Translations under genes and position numbers: made by a program
Shown here: positions 1 through 8,039 of the stretch, one piece after another
Numbering within the stretch: position 1 is the stretch's first letter
Layout of the letters: the number at the start of each line of letters is the position of its first letter
Assembly: GCA_018645405.1 (NCBI GenBank)
Contig: JABGOQ010000110.1
Span: 1-40,447, forward strand
DNA from: Anaerolineae bacterium
GTDB lineage: Bacteria > Chloroflexota > Anaerolineae > Anaerolineales > Villigracilaceae
Direction of reading: 5' to 3'
Length of the DNA stretch: 40,447 nt
The notes under the pieces: model-generated
The model's input: the letters and a program-made list of their open reading frames with translations, nothing else
Database searches by the model: none
What the model was told of the DNA's origin: nothing

Positions 1-2
1 AT

Positions 3-731
3 ATCGCTGGTGGTGCTGATTTTGGGGATGTGATTGAAGCAAACTTGGCGAACGCAGATGCTGTTATTGTATTAATGGGGCATAATTGGCTCTCTATCAC
101 AGATAGTGAAGGGCGCAGACGGCTTGATGATCCCAATGATTGGGTAGCAGAAGAGATTAGCATTGCTATACAATCAGGTATTCCTATATTTCCTGTCCTG
201 ATAGAAAACACCCCCATGCCACGCGAAGAAGAATTGCCAGAGAAACTAAGGCCTTTATTGCGCTATAACGCTTTATCTATTTCAGATAATCATTGGAAGT
301 TTGATGTTTTACGTTTAGGGAAAATTATCTCTTTCGACATCCCATCTGCTAGTGAAAAAACACTTGATCGAGTCAGAGCCAGTATTTCTTTTGCTTTATT
401 CGCTTCACTAACTTTTGTCGCTGGAACTATATCTTGGAATTTTCTCCAAAAGAAATCAGAGCTTCTTCAGCTTTGGCAATCAGGTGTTCCTTTTATCATC
501 ATCATCACAAGCGTATTGCTCCTGGCATCTACAGTCAACTTAGTTGATGAAGATAAACAACGCTATATCTATGCAAGTATTATCACAGGTGCTTTAGGAG
601 CCTTAGTTTTCTTCATTTCACTCGTTTTCCTAGAACGTGCGCAAGAACCAATGGTCATATTTTTTGGTGCAACACTGGTTACAACTCTGCTTTCTGCCTT
701 TATGAATATGTCAGGGTTTAAAGCAAAATAA
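3..731 (+). CDS. TIR-domain membrane protein, 5' end outside window
   Basis: The reading frame is open to the left window edge, so the N-terminus is missing; the in-frame GTG at 30 is not a convincing start because the upstream codons (IAGGADFGDV) continue the TIR pattern. The first ~100 visible residues look like the C-terminal two thirds of a TIR domain: hydrophobic strand AVIVLMGHNWL, then DWVAEEISIAI with a Trp-x3-Glu that could hold the catalytic Glu of NADase-type TIRs, then IPIFPVLIENTPMP. After it come four predicted transmembrane helices, around 422-487, 495-555, 575-640 and 650-715. Bacterial TIR domains act in signalling or anti-phage NAD depletion; whether this one is enzymatic cannot be read here. 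A TIR-plus-membrane architecture is the firm part; function is unknown. Confidence 0.8.
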   Translation: MAGGADFGDVIEANLANADAVIVLMGHNWLSITDSEGRRRLDDPNDWVAEEISIAIQSGIPIFPVLIENTPMPREEELPEKLRPLLRYNALSISDNHWKFDVLRLGKIISFDIPSASEKTLDRVRASISFALFASLTFVAGTISWNFLQKKSELLQLWQSGVPFIIIITSVLLLASTVNLVDEDKQRYIYASIITGALGALVFFISLVFLERAQEPMVIFFGATLVTTLLSAFMNMSGFKAK

Positions 732-787
732 AGGAAAGGTAATCTTACTTCTTTGTTCTTTACTTAGCCCATAAGGATTTATCTAAA

Positions 788-1318
788 ATGAATCAAATCA
801 ACATCCAATATCACAAAACCAAAATCGGTGACTTAATTCTTGGCTCTTTCGACAACAAACTCTGCCTACTTGATTTCAGGTACAGAAAAATGAGAAAAAG
901 AGTTGATAACAGAATCAAAAATGGATTAAACGTCGATTTCATAGAAAAAGATGATCCCATCTTGGAACAAACCAGAAAAGAATTAGATGAATATTTAAAT
1001 GGCGAGAGAAAAGAATTCGATATTCCCCTCTTGATGGTCGGATCCGATTTTCAAAAAAGTGTTTGGGATGCGCTGATGAAAGTGCCTTATGGGACCACAT
1101 CCACTTATTTGGCTCTCGCAAAAGAAATTAATAACGAAAAAGCTGTACGCGCTGTTGCCAATGCAAATGGGGCGAATGCGATTGGGGTTATCATCCCTTG
1201 TCACCGCATCATTGGCAGTGATGGTAAATTGGTTGGCTATGGAGGCGGGGTGCCAGTTAAGAAACGCTTGTTGAAGCTGGAGAAGGCTAATTTTAACGAG
1301 CAAGCATTATTATTCTAG
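788..1318 (+). CDS. ogt: Methylated-DNA--protein-cysteine methyltransferase (Ogt/MGMT)
   Basis: Suicide DNA-repair protein that moves the alkyl group from O6-alkylguanine (or O4-alkylthymine) to its own cysteine. The 176-residue length matches Ogt-type proteins without the Ada regulatory domain. The C-terminal DNA-binding and active-site region is clear: FQKSVWDALMKVPYGTTSTY (88-107), the arginine finger and recognition region VRAVANANGAN (120-130), and the IPCHR motif with acceptor Cys138, followed by GYGGGVPVKKRLLKLE. The N-terminal ~80 residues are variable, as usual for the family. The Shine-Dalgarno is weak, the best candidate being AAGGAT near 772-777. It sits between the TIR gene and a nitroreductase without an obvious functional link. 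Confidence 0.95.
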   Translation: MNQINIQYHKTKIGDLILGSFDNKLCLLDFRYRKMRKRVDNRIKNGLNVDFIEKDDPILEQTRKELDEYLNGERKEFDIPLLMVGSDFQKSVWDALMKVPYGTTSTYLALAKEINNEKAVRAVANANGANAIGVIIPCHRIIGSDGKLVGYGGGVPVKKRLLKLEKANFNEQALLF

Positions 1319-1420
1319 ATCAGGATTCTGATACAATCCCAATGAAAAAGGCTGGGCTTCGACATAGATGAACTTAAATGGTGATCTACTTCAAGACTCA
1401 TAAAAGAAAGGAGCATGAAA

Positions 1421-1930
1421 ATGGAATTTACCGAACTTATCAAAGAACGCTACAGTGTACGCGGCTACAAACCCGATCCCATTGAAGATGAGAAATTGCT
1501 TGAGGTGCTCGAAGCCGCTCGCCTAGCTCCGACAGCAGCCAACCTGCAACCATTCCAGCTGATTGTCGTACACACGGAGGGCCGCAAAGAAGAATTGCGC
1601 CGTATATATAAGCGTGACTGGTTTCTGCAAGCCCCTTTGATAATCGTGGCATGTGGCATCCCATCCAAGGCATGGGTGCGACGAGATGAATCCAATTATG
1701 GTGTTGTGGATGTGGCTATTGTTATGGATCACATCATTTTGGCAGCGGCGAATCTCGGGCTGGGCACATGCTGGATAGGTGCTTTCGATCCTCAAGCTAC
1801 CCGTGAGATTCTCAAATTACCTGAAGGGGTCGACCCCATCGTGATGACTCCTCTGGGTTACCCAGATGCACCATCAAAACCCAAAGAGCGCAAAGCACTC
1901 GATGAGTTGGTGCGATACGAGAATTGGTAA
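1421..1930 (+). CDS. Nitroreductase family flavoprotein
   Basis: Small FMN-dependent oxidoreductase of the nitroreductase fold; the physiological substrate cannot be predicted. Visible family features are ERYSVRGYKPDPI (N-terminal FMN phosphate-binding Arg/Ser), ARLAPTAANLQPFQ (FMN contact), the dimer-spanning helix DVAIVMDHIILAAANLGLGTCWIGAFD, and the C-terminal PLGYPDAPSKPKERK. At 169 residues it belongs to the short subfamily. Two start codons are possible (1415 and 1421). The AAGGAG at 1408-1413 is only 1 nt from the first ATG but 7 nt from the second, so 1421 is chosen. It is followed by a bidirectional terminator. Confidence 0.9.
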   Translation: MEFTELIKERYSVRGYKPDPIEDEKLLEVLEAARLAPTAANLQPFQLIVVHTEGRKEELRRIYKRDWFLQAPLIIVACGIPSKAWVRRDESNYGVVDVAIVMDHIILAAANLGLGTCWIGAFDPQATREILKLPEGVDPIVMTPLGYPDAPSKPKERKALDELVRYENW

Positions 1931-1982
1931 TTCCAGTTTTTTTTTGGTAAACAAATCATAAACACCAAATCTATTCCCCACA

Positions 1983-2012
1983 AAAAAACTTGCGGAAATG
2001 CGCAAGTTTTTT
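1983..2012. terminator. Bidirectional rho-independent terminator
   Basis: Perfect 12-bp inverted repeat, arms 1983-1994 and 2001-2012 around a 6-nt loop. The core ACTTGCG/CGCAAGT is flanked by A-run and T-run on the two sides, so it reads as a terminator in both directions. It lies between the convergent nitroreductase and mazG genes and overlaps neither stop codon. Confidence 0.85.
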
Positions 2013-2017
2013 CTTTC

Positions 2018-3106
2018 CTACAATCCCATCTTCTTCGCCTCACCCCAAAGCTCCTCCATTTCGTTTAAAGTCATCTCCGGTATCGGATGTCCATTCTCCC
2101 GTGCATGCCTCTCTATATAGCCAAAACGACGCTTGAAGCGCATATTTGCTCCACGCAGCGCAGATTCCGCATCCACGTTTTGCCAGCGGGCGAAGTTGAC
2201 CAGCACGAAGAAGAGATCACCAATCTCGGAGGCGAGCTCATCCCCATTTGTCGCTTGACGAATTTCTTCAATTTCTTCCATCAGCTTATCCAGCACACCG
2301 TTGATTTCGGGCCAGTCAAAGCCAACACGGGCAGCACGATCTTGGTATTCTTGTGATTGATTGAGCGCGGGGAAAGAAAGCGGGACTCCATCTAAGATCC
2401 CCTTTTCGGTATCGCCATTATCTTTACGCTCCTGCTCTTTGAGCTGCTCCCAATTTTTCAGCACCTCACCAACCCCATCGACTTCTACTCTTTCAAAAAC
2501 ATGCGGATGTCTGCGCACGATCTTATCGTAAATACCTTTAGTTATGTCGCTCAATCTAAAGTTGCCAGCTTCGGTGGCTATTTGCGCGTTCAGAACAATT
2601 TGCAAAAGTAAGTCGCCAAACTCTTCTGCCATGCCAGCGGGGTCGTTCGCATCCATCGCGTCAAGAGTCTCGTAAGTCTCTTCGAGAAGATGAGCACGGA
2701 GGGTCTGGTGAGTCTGCTTTTTATCCCAGGGGCAACCATCTTCAGGGGCGCGGAGGTGGGCAACGATCTCGTGGAAAGATGCCAACGAAGTTCCCACGTC
2801 AAGGGGCGAGATGTAGATGGCGTTGACCTCGGCATCCTGTTTACTTGCAATGAGCAAGCCTAAATTCACGTCTGTCACGGCTCCGCTTTGGGTGGCAATG
2901 CGCAGAGGATGAAAATCTGCATAAGTGGTCTGCAAAACAATTCGGATTGTATCCAAATCTAGCGGAGCATTCCCCCATAAAAGAACGGGGAAATCTGGTT
3001 GAAAAGGCGGGACATGGGCATTTTTTAATTCAGCAGTGCTCAGGAGAATGAGTTTCTCAGGAGCTTCAATACTAAAGATGGAAAAAAGTTTTTGAAAATT
3101 GGACAT
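2018..3106 (-). CDS. mazG: MazG nucleoside triphosphate pyrophosphohydrolase with N-terminal extension
   Basis: House-cleaning enzyme that hydrolyses (d)NTPs to NMP and pyrophosphate. Residues ~105-362 form a double MazG module. The first has LRAPEDGCPWDKKQTHQTL and the Mg-binding EExxE...ExxD pattern (E142, E143, E146, E162, D165). The second has MEEIEEIRQ followed by ASEIGDLFF. The protein is ~100 residues longer than E. coli MazG. The extension (about 38-104, with TYADFHPLRI and SGAVTDVNLGLLIAS) resembles the C-terminal part of the tetrapyrrole-methylase domain fused to MazG in YabN-type proteins, but the N-terminal SAM-binding half is absent. An SD (AGGA, 7-nt spacing) supports the start. 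It is the last minus-strand gene of the ribosomal block, after a hairpin behind rpsI. Confidence 0.92.
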   Translation of the reverse strand: MSNFQKLFSIFSIEAPEKLILLSTAELKNAHVPPFQPDFPVLLWGNAPLDLDTIRIVLQTTYADFHPLRIATQSGAVTDVNLGLLIASKQDAEVNAIYISPLDVGTSLASFHEIVAHLRAPEDGCPWDKKQTHQTLRAHLLEETYETLDAMDANDPAGMAEEFGDLLLQIVLNAQIATEAGNFRLSDITKGIYDKIVRRHPHVFERVEVDGVGEVLKNWEQLKEQERKDNGDTEKGILDGVPLSFPALNQSQEYQDRAARVGFDWPEINGVLDKLMEEIEEIRQATNGDELASEIGDLFFVLVNFARWQNVDAESALRGANMRFKRRFGYIERHARENGHPIPEMTLNEMEELWGEAKKMGL

Positions 3107-3128
3107 GGAATTATCCTGGCTTAAAGCG

Positions 3129-3158
3129 CAAAAGCTAATGCAAAAACATTAGCTTTTG
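3129..3158. terminator. Hairpin between rpsI and mazG, probable terminator
   Basis: Perfect 12-bp stem (arms 3129-3140 and 3147-3158, core AAAAGCTAATG) with a 6-nt loop, 20 nt downstream of the rpsI stop. On the plus strand it is followed by a T-rich run; on the minus strand, the direction of the operon, the following sequence is only weakly T-rich. It probably ends or attenuates the ribosomal transcript before mazG, but efficiency is uncertain. Confidence 0.6.
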
Positions 3159-3178
3159 AGTTTTTATTTGTAAAAAGT

Positions 3179-3574
3179 TTAACGCTTTGTGTAGGTCGGA
3201 GCCTTGCGAGCGCCTTTGAGACCTGGTTTCTTGCGTTCCTTGACCAATGGGTTTCGGGTCAGGTAGCCACCTTTGCGTAAAGGGGGTTGCATTTCAGGGT
3301 TCGATTTAACGAGTGCACGTGCCAAACCGAGCAAAACTGCGTCGGTCTGCCCAGTAACGCCGCCACCTTTGACATGAACGCTAACATCATAAGATGCACG
3401 TTTTTCGCCAACAGCCGTAAATGGTTCTAAAATTGTATTTGTATCGCCATGGCGAGTGAAATAGGCTTCAATTTCTTTCTCGTTGACAATAAACTTGCCA
3501 GAGCCATTTGAAATACGCACGCGAGCGGTGCTTTCTTTACGGCGACCAATTCCTTCAAAATATCGTTCAGACAT
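3179..3574 (-). CDS. rpsI: 30S ribosomal protein S9
   Basis: Small-subunit protein whose C-terminal tail reaches the P-site tRNA. The family features are complete: YFEGIGRRKESTARVRI at the N-terminus, GGGVTGQTDAVLLGLARAL in the middle, and the basic C-terminus ending in KAPTYTKR with the terminal Lys-Arg. At 131 residues it has normal length. It follows rplM by 17 nt, the conserved L13-S9 pair. An AGGAAGG-like SD precedes the ATG. Confidence 0.98.
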   Translation of the reverse strand: MSERYFEGIGRRKESTARVRISNGSGKFIVNEKEIEAYFTRHGDTNTILEPFTAVGEKRASYDVSVHVKGGGVTGQTDAVLLGLARALVKSNPEMQPPLRKGGYLTRNPLVKERKKPGLKGARKAPTYTKR

Positions 3575-3591
3575 AATACCTTCCTATTTTA

Positions 3592-4032
3592 CTATTTCAG
3601 CGGCTCAGGGTTCTGTGCACTGTGCGGATGTTCAGCAGTTGCAAAAACTCTAAGACGTTTGAGCAGGCTTCGTCCCCTTTTGTTATGAGGCAACATGCCC
3701 CAAACAGCCGAGCGGATGACACGATCTGGATAGGTTTCAAGCAATTGACGCAAGGTTCTCGTCTTAAAACCACCAGGATAGCCTGAGTGGCGATAATACT
3801 TCTTCGTATCCAACTTAGAGTTGGTACGCGTGCCCGTTACCGTTATGCCACTCGCATTGGTCACGATTACATAATCACCCATCTCTACGCCGGGCGTAAA
3901 GGTTGGTTTGTGTTTACCCATTAGCACGGTAGCAATTCTGGTCGCCAAACGCCCAAGATTCTCGCCATTGGCATCTACAATATACCAACTGCTCTCGATT
4001 TCTTCTTTTTTCGGATAATAAGTTTTATACAC
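3592..4032 (-). CDS. rplM: 50S ribosomal protein L13
   Basis: Early-assembly large-subunit protein. Residues W17-YIVDANGENLGRLATRIA, MGKHKPTFTPGVEMGDYVIVTNA and VWGMLPHNKRGRSLLKRLRVF are the standard L13 signatures, and the length (146) is normal. The start codon is GTG at 4030-4032 with GGAG 7 nt upstream. Together with rpsI it forms the usual L13-S9 unit. It is separated from truA by a heptamer-repeat spacer. Confidence 0.98.
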   Translation of the reverse strand: MYKTYYPKKEEIESSWYIVDANGENLGRLATRIATVLMGKHKPTFTPGVEMGDYVIVTNASGITVTGTRTNSKLDTKKYYRHSGYPGGFKTRTLRQLLETYPDRVIRSAVWGMLPHNKRGRSLLKRLRVFATAEHPHSAQNPEPLK

Positions 4033-4050
4033 TTCGTCTCTCCATTTTAG

Positions 4051-4092
4051 ACATCAGACTTCAGATGTCTGACTTTAGATTTCAAATTTCAG
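4051..4092. repeat. Heptamer repeat array (ACTTCAG-like), rplM-truA spacer
   Basis: Six consecutive 7-nt units: ACATCAG, ACTTCAG, ATGTCTG, ACTTTAG, ATTTCAA and ATTTCAG. They contain a 7-bp inverted repeat (AGACATC at 4049-4055, GATGTCT at 4064-4070). The array overlaps the last codons and the stop of truA (stop at 4075-4077), so the truA C-terminus is encoded by repeat sequence. Similar arrays with other unit sequences occur at 34738, 35695 and 38832. Confidence 0.7.
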
Positions 4093-4833
4093 ATTATCAG
4101 GATAAGACACTTCTACGAGTGTTAGTCCATTGGACGGAGCGATTCCGCTCGTGACCTCAACTTGCTCGGCTAAAGCACGAACAAATTTCTCGGCTGGAAC
4201 TTTTTTCTGTGCTATCACAACCTGCGTGAGAACCAGTCTCCGCACCATATGATAAAGAAAGGCATTCGCCTGCACTTCAAAAATCCACTCATCCTCTTGC
4301 TTTTGCCAACTCGCCTGCATCAAATGACGTTCTGTGCTGCCTCCGGGACGGGGGGGGGAACCAAAGGCTGCAAAGTCAAATTTGCCAGGCAACATAGCTG
4401 CCAACGAGTGGAGTATTTCGCCATCTACATCAGGATAAACCCGCCACGCATAACGTTCTCGAAGCGGATCGCGGTTCCTTTGGCAAAAAATGCAATAACG
4501 GTATAAGCGAGCGGTTGCATTAAATCGCGGGTGAAAATCCGCTGGCGCAGTTCGCACTCGGCTCACAGCCATTTCAGCGGGCAAATTGGCATTTAGTGCG
4601 TTTCTCAAATCTTCGAGACTATGATTCCAGCCTAAATCAAAAGCTGCAACCTGCCCCGAAGCGTGGACACCAGCATCTGTGCGTCCAGCCATGAGAACCG
4701 AGTTTCCTGCCCATCCCATTTTGCGGAGCGCATTTTCCAACTCGCCCTGCACCGTTCTTCGGGATTTTGCCTGCCGCTGGCTACCGAAAAACTCGGTGCC
4801 GTCGTAAGCAAGGATAATCTGGTAACGTACCAT
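4075..4833 (-). CDS. truA: tRNA pseudouridine(38-40) synthase TruA
   Basis: Isomerises uridines 38-40 in the anticodon arm of many tRNAs. The catalytic motif AGRTDAGVHASGQVAAFD (about 49-66, with the nucleophile Asp in RTDAG) is intact, as are YDGTEFFGSQRQ near the N-terminus and the ARLYRYCIF and NAFLYHMVRRLV motifs. Length (252) is typical. A run of nine C on the coding strand (nine G at 4350-4358 on the plus strand) encodes part of GSPPRPGG and is a potential slippage site. No Shine-Dalgarno is visible: the start codon overlaps two TTTTCAG heptamers (4833-4846). Its last codons run into another heptamer array. truA next to rplQ is a common arrangement. Confidence 0.96.
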   Translation of the reverse strand: MVRYQIILAYDGTEFFGSQRQAKSRRTVQGELENALRKMGWAGNSVLMAGRTDAGVHASGQVAAFDLGWNHSLEDLRNALNANLPAEMAVSRVRTAPADFHPRFNATARLYRYCIFCQRNRDPLRERYAWRVYPDVDGEILHSLAAMLPGKFDFAAFGSPPRPGGSTERHLMQASWQKQEDEWIFEVQANAFLYHMVRRLVLTQVVIAQKKVPAEKFVRALAEQVEVTSGIAPSNGLTLVEVSYPDNLKFEI

Positions 4834-4889
4834 TTTCAGTTTTCAGCAAATAACCGCTAAGCGATCACTACAAAGCTGATTACTGGCTT

Positions 4890-5267
4890 TTATTCTTCTA
4901 CTAATTCAATAAGAACCATTTCGGCGCCATCGCCTTTGCGAGGGCCGAGCTTCAATGTGCGGGTGTATCCGCCATTACGATTAACAAAACGAGGGGCAAT
5001 ATCATCAAAGAGTTTGGGCAAAATTTTATTGCCACCCAAGCGGGACGCCACCAAGCGACGTGCATGTACTTTTTGGGCATCTTCTTTTTCAATGCTATTG
5101 CGTGCAATTGTAATCATTTTTTCAGCTTCACCACGTATTGCTTGCGCTTTTGCTTTTGTGGTTTTGATCCGCTCATGCTCAAAGAGCTGCTTGATCAGAG
5201 TACGGCGCAAGGCTGTGCGTGCGCCCGTTGAGCGATTTAATCGCTTTCCTGCTATTTGATGTCGCAT
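4890..5267 (-). CDS. rplQ: 50S ribosomal protein L17
   Basis: Large-subunit protein near the exit tunnel. MRHQIAGKRLNRSTGARTALRRTLIKQLFEHERIKTT is the usual N-terminal core, and it ends with RKGDGAEMVLIELVEE. The length of 125 residues is normal. Its SD (GGAG, 8-nt spacing) lies inside the last codons of rpoA, whose stop is only 5 nt away, so translation of the two is likely coupled. It is the usual last r-protein gene of the alpha operon. Confidence 0.98.
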   Translation of the reverse strand: MRHQIAGKRLNRSTGARTALRRTLIKQLFEHERIKTTKAKAQAIRGEAEKMITIARNSIEKEDAQKVHARRLVASRLGGNKILPKLFDDIAPRFVNRNGGYTRTLKLGPRKGDGAEMVLIELVEE

Positions 5268-5272
5268 CTTAA

Positions 5273-6256
5273 TTACTCCGCGTTATCTTCGCTTTCTTCT
5301 TCATCATCGTCAGTGAGAAAGCCCTTCTCACCCATCTTCTGGCGTAGTTCAGTGAGACTTTTCTCGCCAAAATTACGAATGGACATGATTGCCTGGTCAC
5401 CTTTTTCAAGTAAATCCAAGACATCGCCCACCGTAGTGATACCTGTACGTTTCAAAGAGTTGAAGACACGTACAGAAAGATCAAGGGCTTCTATTGGTGT
5501 TTCAGCAACTTCGCTGGTAACACCCTTCTCTTCTTCTTCTTCTTCAATTACCGCCATCAGCGATTCTTCGCTAACGCCAGCAATATGGCGTAAATGCTCA
5601 ATCAAAACTCTACCAGACATACTCAACGCTTTTTCTGGCGCAATTGAGCCATCTGTCCAAATTTCGAGCATCAATTTATCATAATTGGTGCTTTGCCCAA
5701 CACGTGCGTAATCCACATCCCAATTAACTCGTTTTACTGGGCTGAACAAGGCATCTACAGGCATTTCACCAATTGGCATATGTCCACTGCGCTCGTTTGC
5801 GGGCGAATAACCTCGTCCACGCTCGACAGAGAACTCGATATCCATCTTGGCTTTATTATTATCCACTGTGAATAAATAGAGTTCTGGGTTAACAACCTCT
5901 ACTTCAGGAGGTGCAATAATATCGGCTGCTGTTACAACGCCTTCACCACGAACTTCCAAATGCATACGAGTACTGTCCACGCCATCTAATTTCATGCGGA
6001 TCTTTTTGACCTGCAACATGATCTGAACAACATCCTCGCGTACACCAGGAACATCTGTAAATTCATGTAAAACATCAGCGATCCGCATAGAAGTAATCGC
6101 AACACCACCTAGCGATGACAAAAGCGCACGTCGCATAGCGTTACCGATGGTAGCTCCGTAGCCTTGTTCCAGCGGGCTGATAATAAACTTCCCATAATTG
6201 CGAGATTCAGCTTCTCTCTCAATTTTAGGTATAACCATATTTGTAATACCAGTCAC
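5273..6256 (-). CDS. rpoA: DNA-directed RNA polymerase subunit alpha
   Basis: Assembly scaffold of RNA polymerase. The N-terminal dimerisation domain (about 1-235) shows YGKFIISPLEQGYGATIGNAMRRALLSSL. The C-terminal domain (about 253-315) binds UP elements and activators and shows DLSVRVFNSLKRTGITTVGDVL and IRNFGEKSLTEL. The linker is unusually acidic (a run of Glu near 240-250), and the last ~12 residues are almost all Asp/Glu. The start is GTG at 6254-6256 with an AGAGGT SD 5 nt away; the internal ATG at 6236-6238 is a less supported alternative. It lies between rpsD and rplQ as in most bacteria. Confidence 0.98.
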   Translation of the reverse strand: MTGITNMVIPKIEREAESRNYGKFIISPLEQGYGATIGNAMRRALLSSLGGVAITSMRIADVLHEFTDVPGVREDVVQIMLQVKKIRMKLDGVDSTRMHLEVRGEGVVTAADIIAPPEVEVVNPELYLFTVDNNKAKMDIEFSVERGRGYSPANERSGHMPIGEMPVDALFSPVKRVNWDVDYARVGQSTNYDKLMLEIWTDGSIAPEKALSMSGRVLIEHLRHIAGVSEESLMAVIEEEEEEKGVTSEVAETPIEALDLSVRVFNSLKRTGITTVGDVLDLLEKGDQAIMSIRNFGEKSLTELRQKMGEKGFLTDDDEEESEDNAE

Positions 6257-6311
6257 GGTTTACCTCTCCCTGTCTAAGCAGAAAATGCTCTGAGAAGACA
6301 ATTGTCTTTTG

Positions 6312-6950
6312 CTAGCGTGAGTAATATTCAACGATGAGCTGTTCGTTCAAGCTACCGTCAATTTCAGTACGCTCGGGTAAACGCCCAACTTTTCCAGCAA
6401 GTGATTTTGCATCTCGGTCTAACCATGCCGGAGCATTGCGTTTCTCTACCAATTCACCTAAAGTTTTGAAGAAAGATAATTTTCGGGAGCCTTCGCGCAC
6501 CGAAATTTCATCACCATCTTTAAGAAGCATAGAAGGGATATCTGTACGACGCCCGTTCACAATATAGTGTCCGTGTGTCACCATTAGACGAGCTTCTGCT
6601 CGGCTAGAGGCAAATCCCATGCGGTAGACAACATTATCTAAACGAGATTCGAGAATTTGAAGCAAGTTTAAACCAGTTAATCCACGTCGTTGCAAAGCAA
6701 CTTTATAGTAACGGCTAAACTGACGCTCAAAAACACCATAAACGCGGCGGGCGCGTTGTTTGGCTCGCAATTGCTTACCATAATCCGACTCTCGTCGTCT
6801 TCGGCGGCTCATATTACGCCCGTGTTGACCAGGAGCATAATCTCGTTTATCGAATGAACATTTCGGAGAGAAACAGCGCTCTCCTTTAAGAAATAACTTT
6901 TCACCTTCACGCCGACATAATTTACATACCGGCCCAATATATTTCGCCAT
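6312..6950 (-). CDS. rpsD: 30S ribosomal protein S4
   Basis: Primary 16S rRNA-binding protein. This is the zinc-containing (C+) type: C9-x2-C12 and a second Cys pair about 14 residues on, within [12 protein letters not shown] and CFSPKC. The S4 RNA-binding domain (about 97-160) includes [20 protein letters not shown] and [15 protein letters not shown]. It has 212 residues. In several bacteria S4 represses its own operon by binding the leader upstream of rpsM; whether that applies to the rpmJ leader here is unknown. Confidence 0.98.
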   Translation of the reverse strand: MAKYIGPVCKLCRREGEKLFLKGERCFSPKCSFDKRDYAPGQHGRNMSRRRRRESDYGKQLRAKQRARRVYGVFERQFSRYYKVALQRRGLTGLNLLQILESRLDNVVYRMGFASSRAEARLMVTHGHYIVNGRRTDIPSMLLKDGDEISVREGSRKLSFFKTLGELVEKRNAPAWLDRDAKSLAGKVGRLPERTEIDGSLNEQLIVEYYSR

Positions 6951-6971
6951 ACTATTCTTCCTTATTTTAAA

Positions 6972-7385
6972 CTAGACGCGGCGTTTCTTTGGAGGCCGAC
7001 AACCATTATGGGGAATCGGCGTAATATCTGCAATGGAACGCACTTTAATGCCTACGGCCTGGATAGCACGTATAGCATTTTCACGCCCAGGGCCAGGACC
7101 TTTGATAAAAATATCAACTTCCTGAATGCCTAATTGCTGCGCTGCCTTACCAGCTTGCTCAGATGCCAAACGGGCAGCAAAAGGCGTGCTCTTTCGAGAT
7201 CCTTTGAAACCAACAGAGCCTGCACTACCCCATGCAACTGTATTACCCTGCATGTCAGTAATTGTAATAATTGTATTATTGAAAGAAGCCATAACGTGCA
7301 CTTGCCCCTTAGATAAAGTGCGCTTTGCTTTCTTCTTAGCACCGCCACGACGAGCGGAAGTACTTTTTTTCTTTGCTTTAGCCAT
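6972..7385 (-). CDS. rpsK: 30S ribosomal protein S11
   Basis: Platform protein contacting the mRNA exit and h23/h24. [19 protein letters not shown] and the tail [35 protein letters not shown] are the standard signatures. The first ~25 residues are a Lys/Arg-rich extension, as often seen in this family. Length 137. It lies 26 nt after rpsM in the conserved S13-S11-S4-alpha order. Confidence 0.98.
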   Translation of the reverse strand: MAKAKKKSTSARRGGAKKKAKRTLSKGQVHVMASFNNTIITITDMQGNTVAWGSAGSVGFKGSRKSTPFAARLASEQAGKAAQQLGIQEVDIFIKGPGPGRENAIRAIQAVGIKVRSIADITPIPHNGCRPPKKRRV

Positions 7386-7411
7386 AAAATCCTCGCTAAA
7401 TAATATTTACT

Positions 7412-7798
7412 TTATTTTGTTGCGCCACGGCGGCGACCGCGACCAGCAACAGTCTTTTTGGGACCCTTGCGAGTGCGCGCGTTGGTACGCGTACGTTGCC
7501 CATGAACAGGCAAACCGCGACGATGTCGAAGACCGCGATAACAGCCGATCTCAATCAATCGCTTAATATTCATCTGCGTCTCGCGGCGAAGATCGCCCTC
7601 GAGTTTGTAATTCTTATTGATGAATTCACGCAGTGCTGCCAAATCACTTTCAGATAAATCCTGAATGCGCTGATCTGGGCTCACATTTGTCGCGGCTAAA
7701 ATATTTTTCGCACGCGTCCGACCGATCCCATATATATAGGTCAAGCCAATTTCAACCCGTTTATTACGGGGGAGATCAATACCTTCGATTCTTGCCAT
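7412..7798 (-). CDS. rpsM: 30S ribosomal protein S13
   Basis: Head protein that forms bridges to the 50S subunit and touches P-site tRNA. It begins [26 protein letters not shown] and contains the helix-hairpin segment [20 protein letters not shown]. The C-terminal motif [15 protein letters not shown] is followed by a basic tail. The length (128) is normal. It follows rpmJ by 8 nt. Confidence 0.98.
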   Translation of the reverse strand: MARIEGIDLPRNKRVEIGLTYIYGIGRTRAKNILAATNVSPDQRIQDLSESDLAALREFINKNYKLEGDLRRETQMNIKRLIEIGCYRGLRHRRGLPVHGQRTRTNARTRKGPKKTVAGRGRRRGATK

Positions 7799-7806
7799 AA
7801 TTTACA

Positions 7807-7920
7807 CTAACCTTGTCGTTGTTTATGTCTAGGATTTTCGCAAATAACATATAACTTGCCTTTGCGCCGAACAATTTTACATTTCGCACAACGCTTGCGA
7901 ACAGATGGTGATACTTTCAT
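7807..7920 (-). CDS. rpmJ: 50S ribosomal protein L36
   Basis: 37-residue zinc-ribbon protein: it starts [20 protein letters not shown], and the zinc ligands C11, C14, C27 and H32 are all present, the last two in [13 protein letters not shown]. This is the Cys-containing (C+) form. A GGAG SD lies 6 nt upstream of the ATG. It is the first gene of the S13-S11-S4-alpha unit and has its own promoter candidate at 7971-7999. infA, which normally precedes it, is absent. Confidence 0.97.
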   Translation of the reverse strand: MKVSPSVRKRCAKCKIVRRKGKLYVICENPRHKQRQG

Positions 7921-7970
7921 TCTATTCTCCTACTTTTAGCGGCTGACAGCTTTTACTGCCAAAGCACTGG

Positions 7971-7999
7971 ATTATACTTGTTCATTTCTTTTCCGTCTA
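7971..7999 (-). promoter_or_regulatory. Sigma70-like promoter for rpmJ-rpsM-rpsK-rpsD-rpoA-rplQ
   Basis: On the minus strand, TAGACG (7994-7999) is followed by a 17-nt spacer and a perfect TATAAT (7971-7976). The predicted start near 7964 leaves a leader of about 45 nt before rpmJ. The leader contains a short palindromic stretch GCTGACAGC (7942-7950). This would let the alpha-operon genes be expressed independently of the upstream S10/spc transcript. Confidence 0.6.
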
Positions 8000-8039
8000 G
8001 TGCTCAAGATTTTACATCAAACGGTTTCTTTACTTTCGG

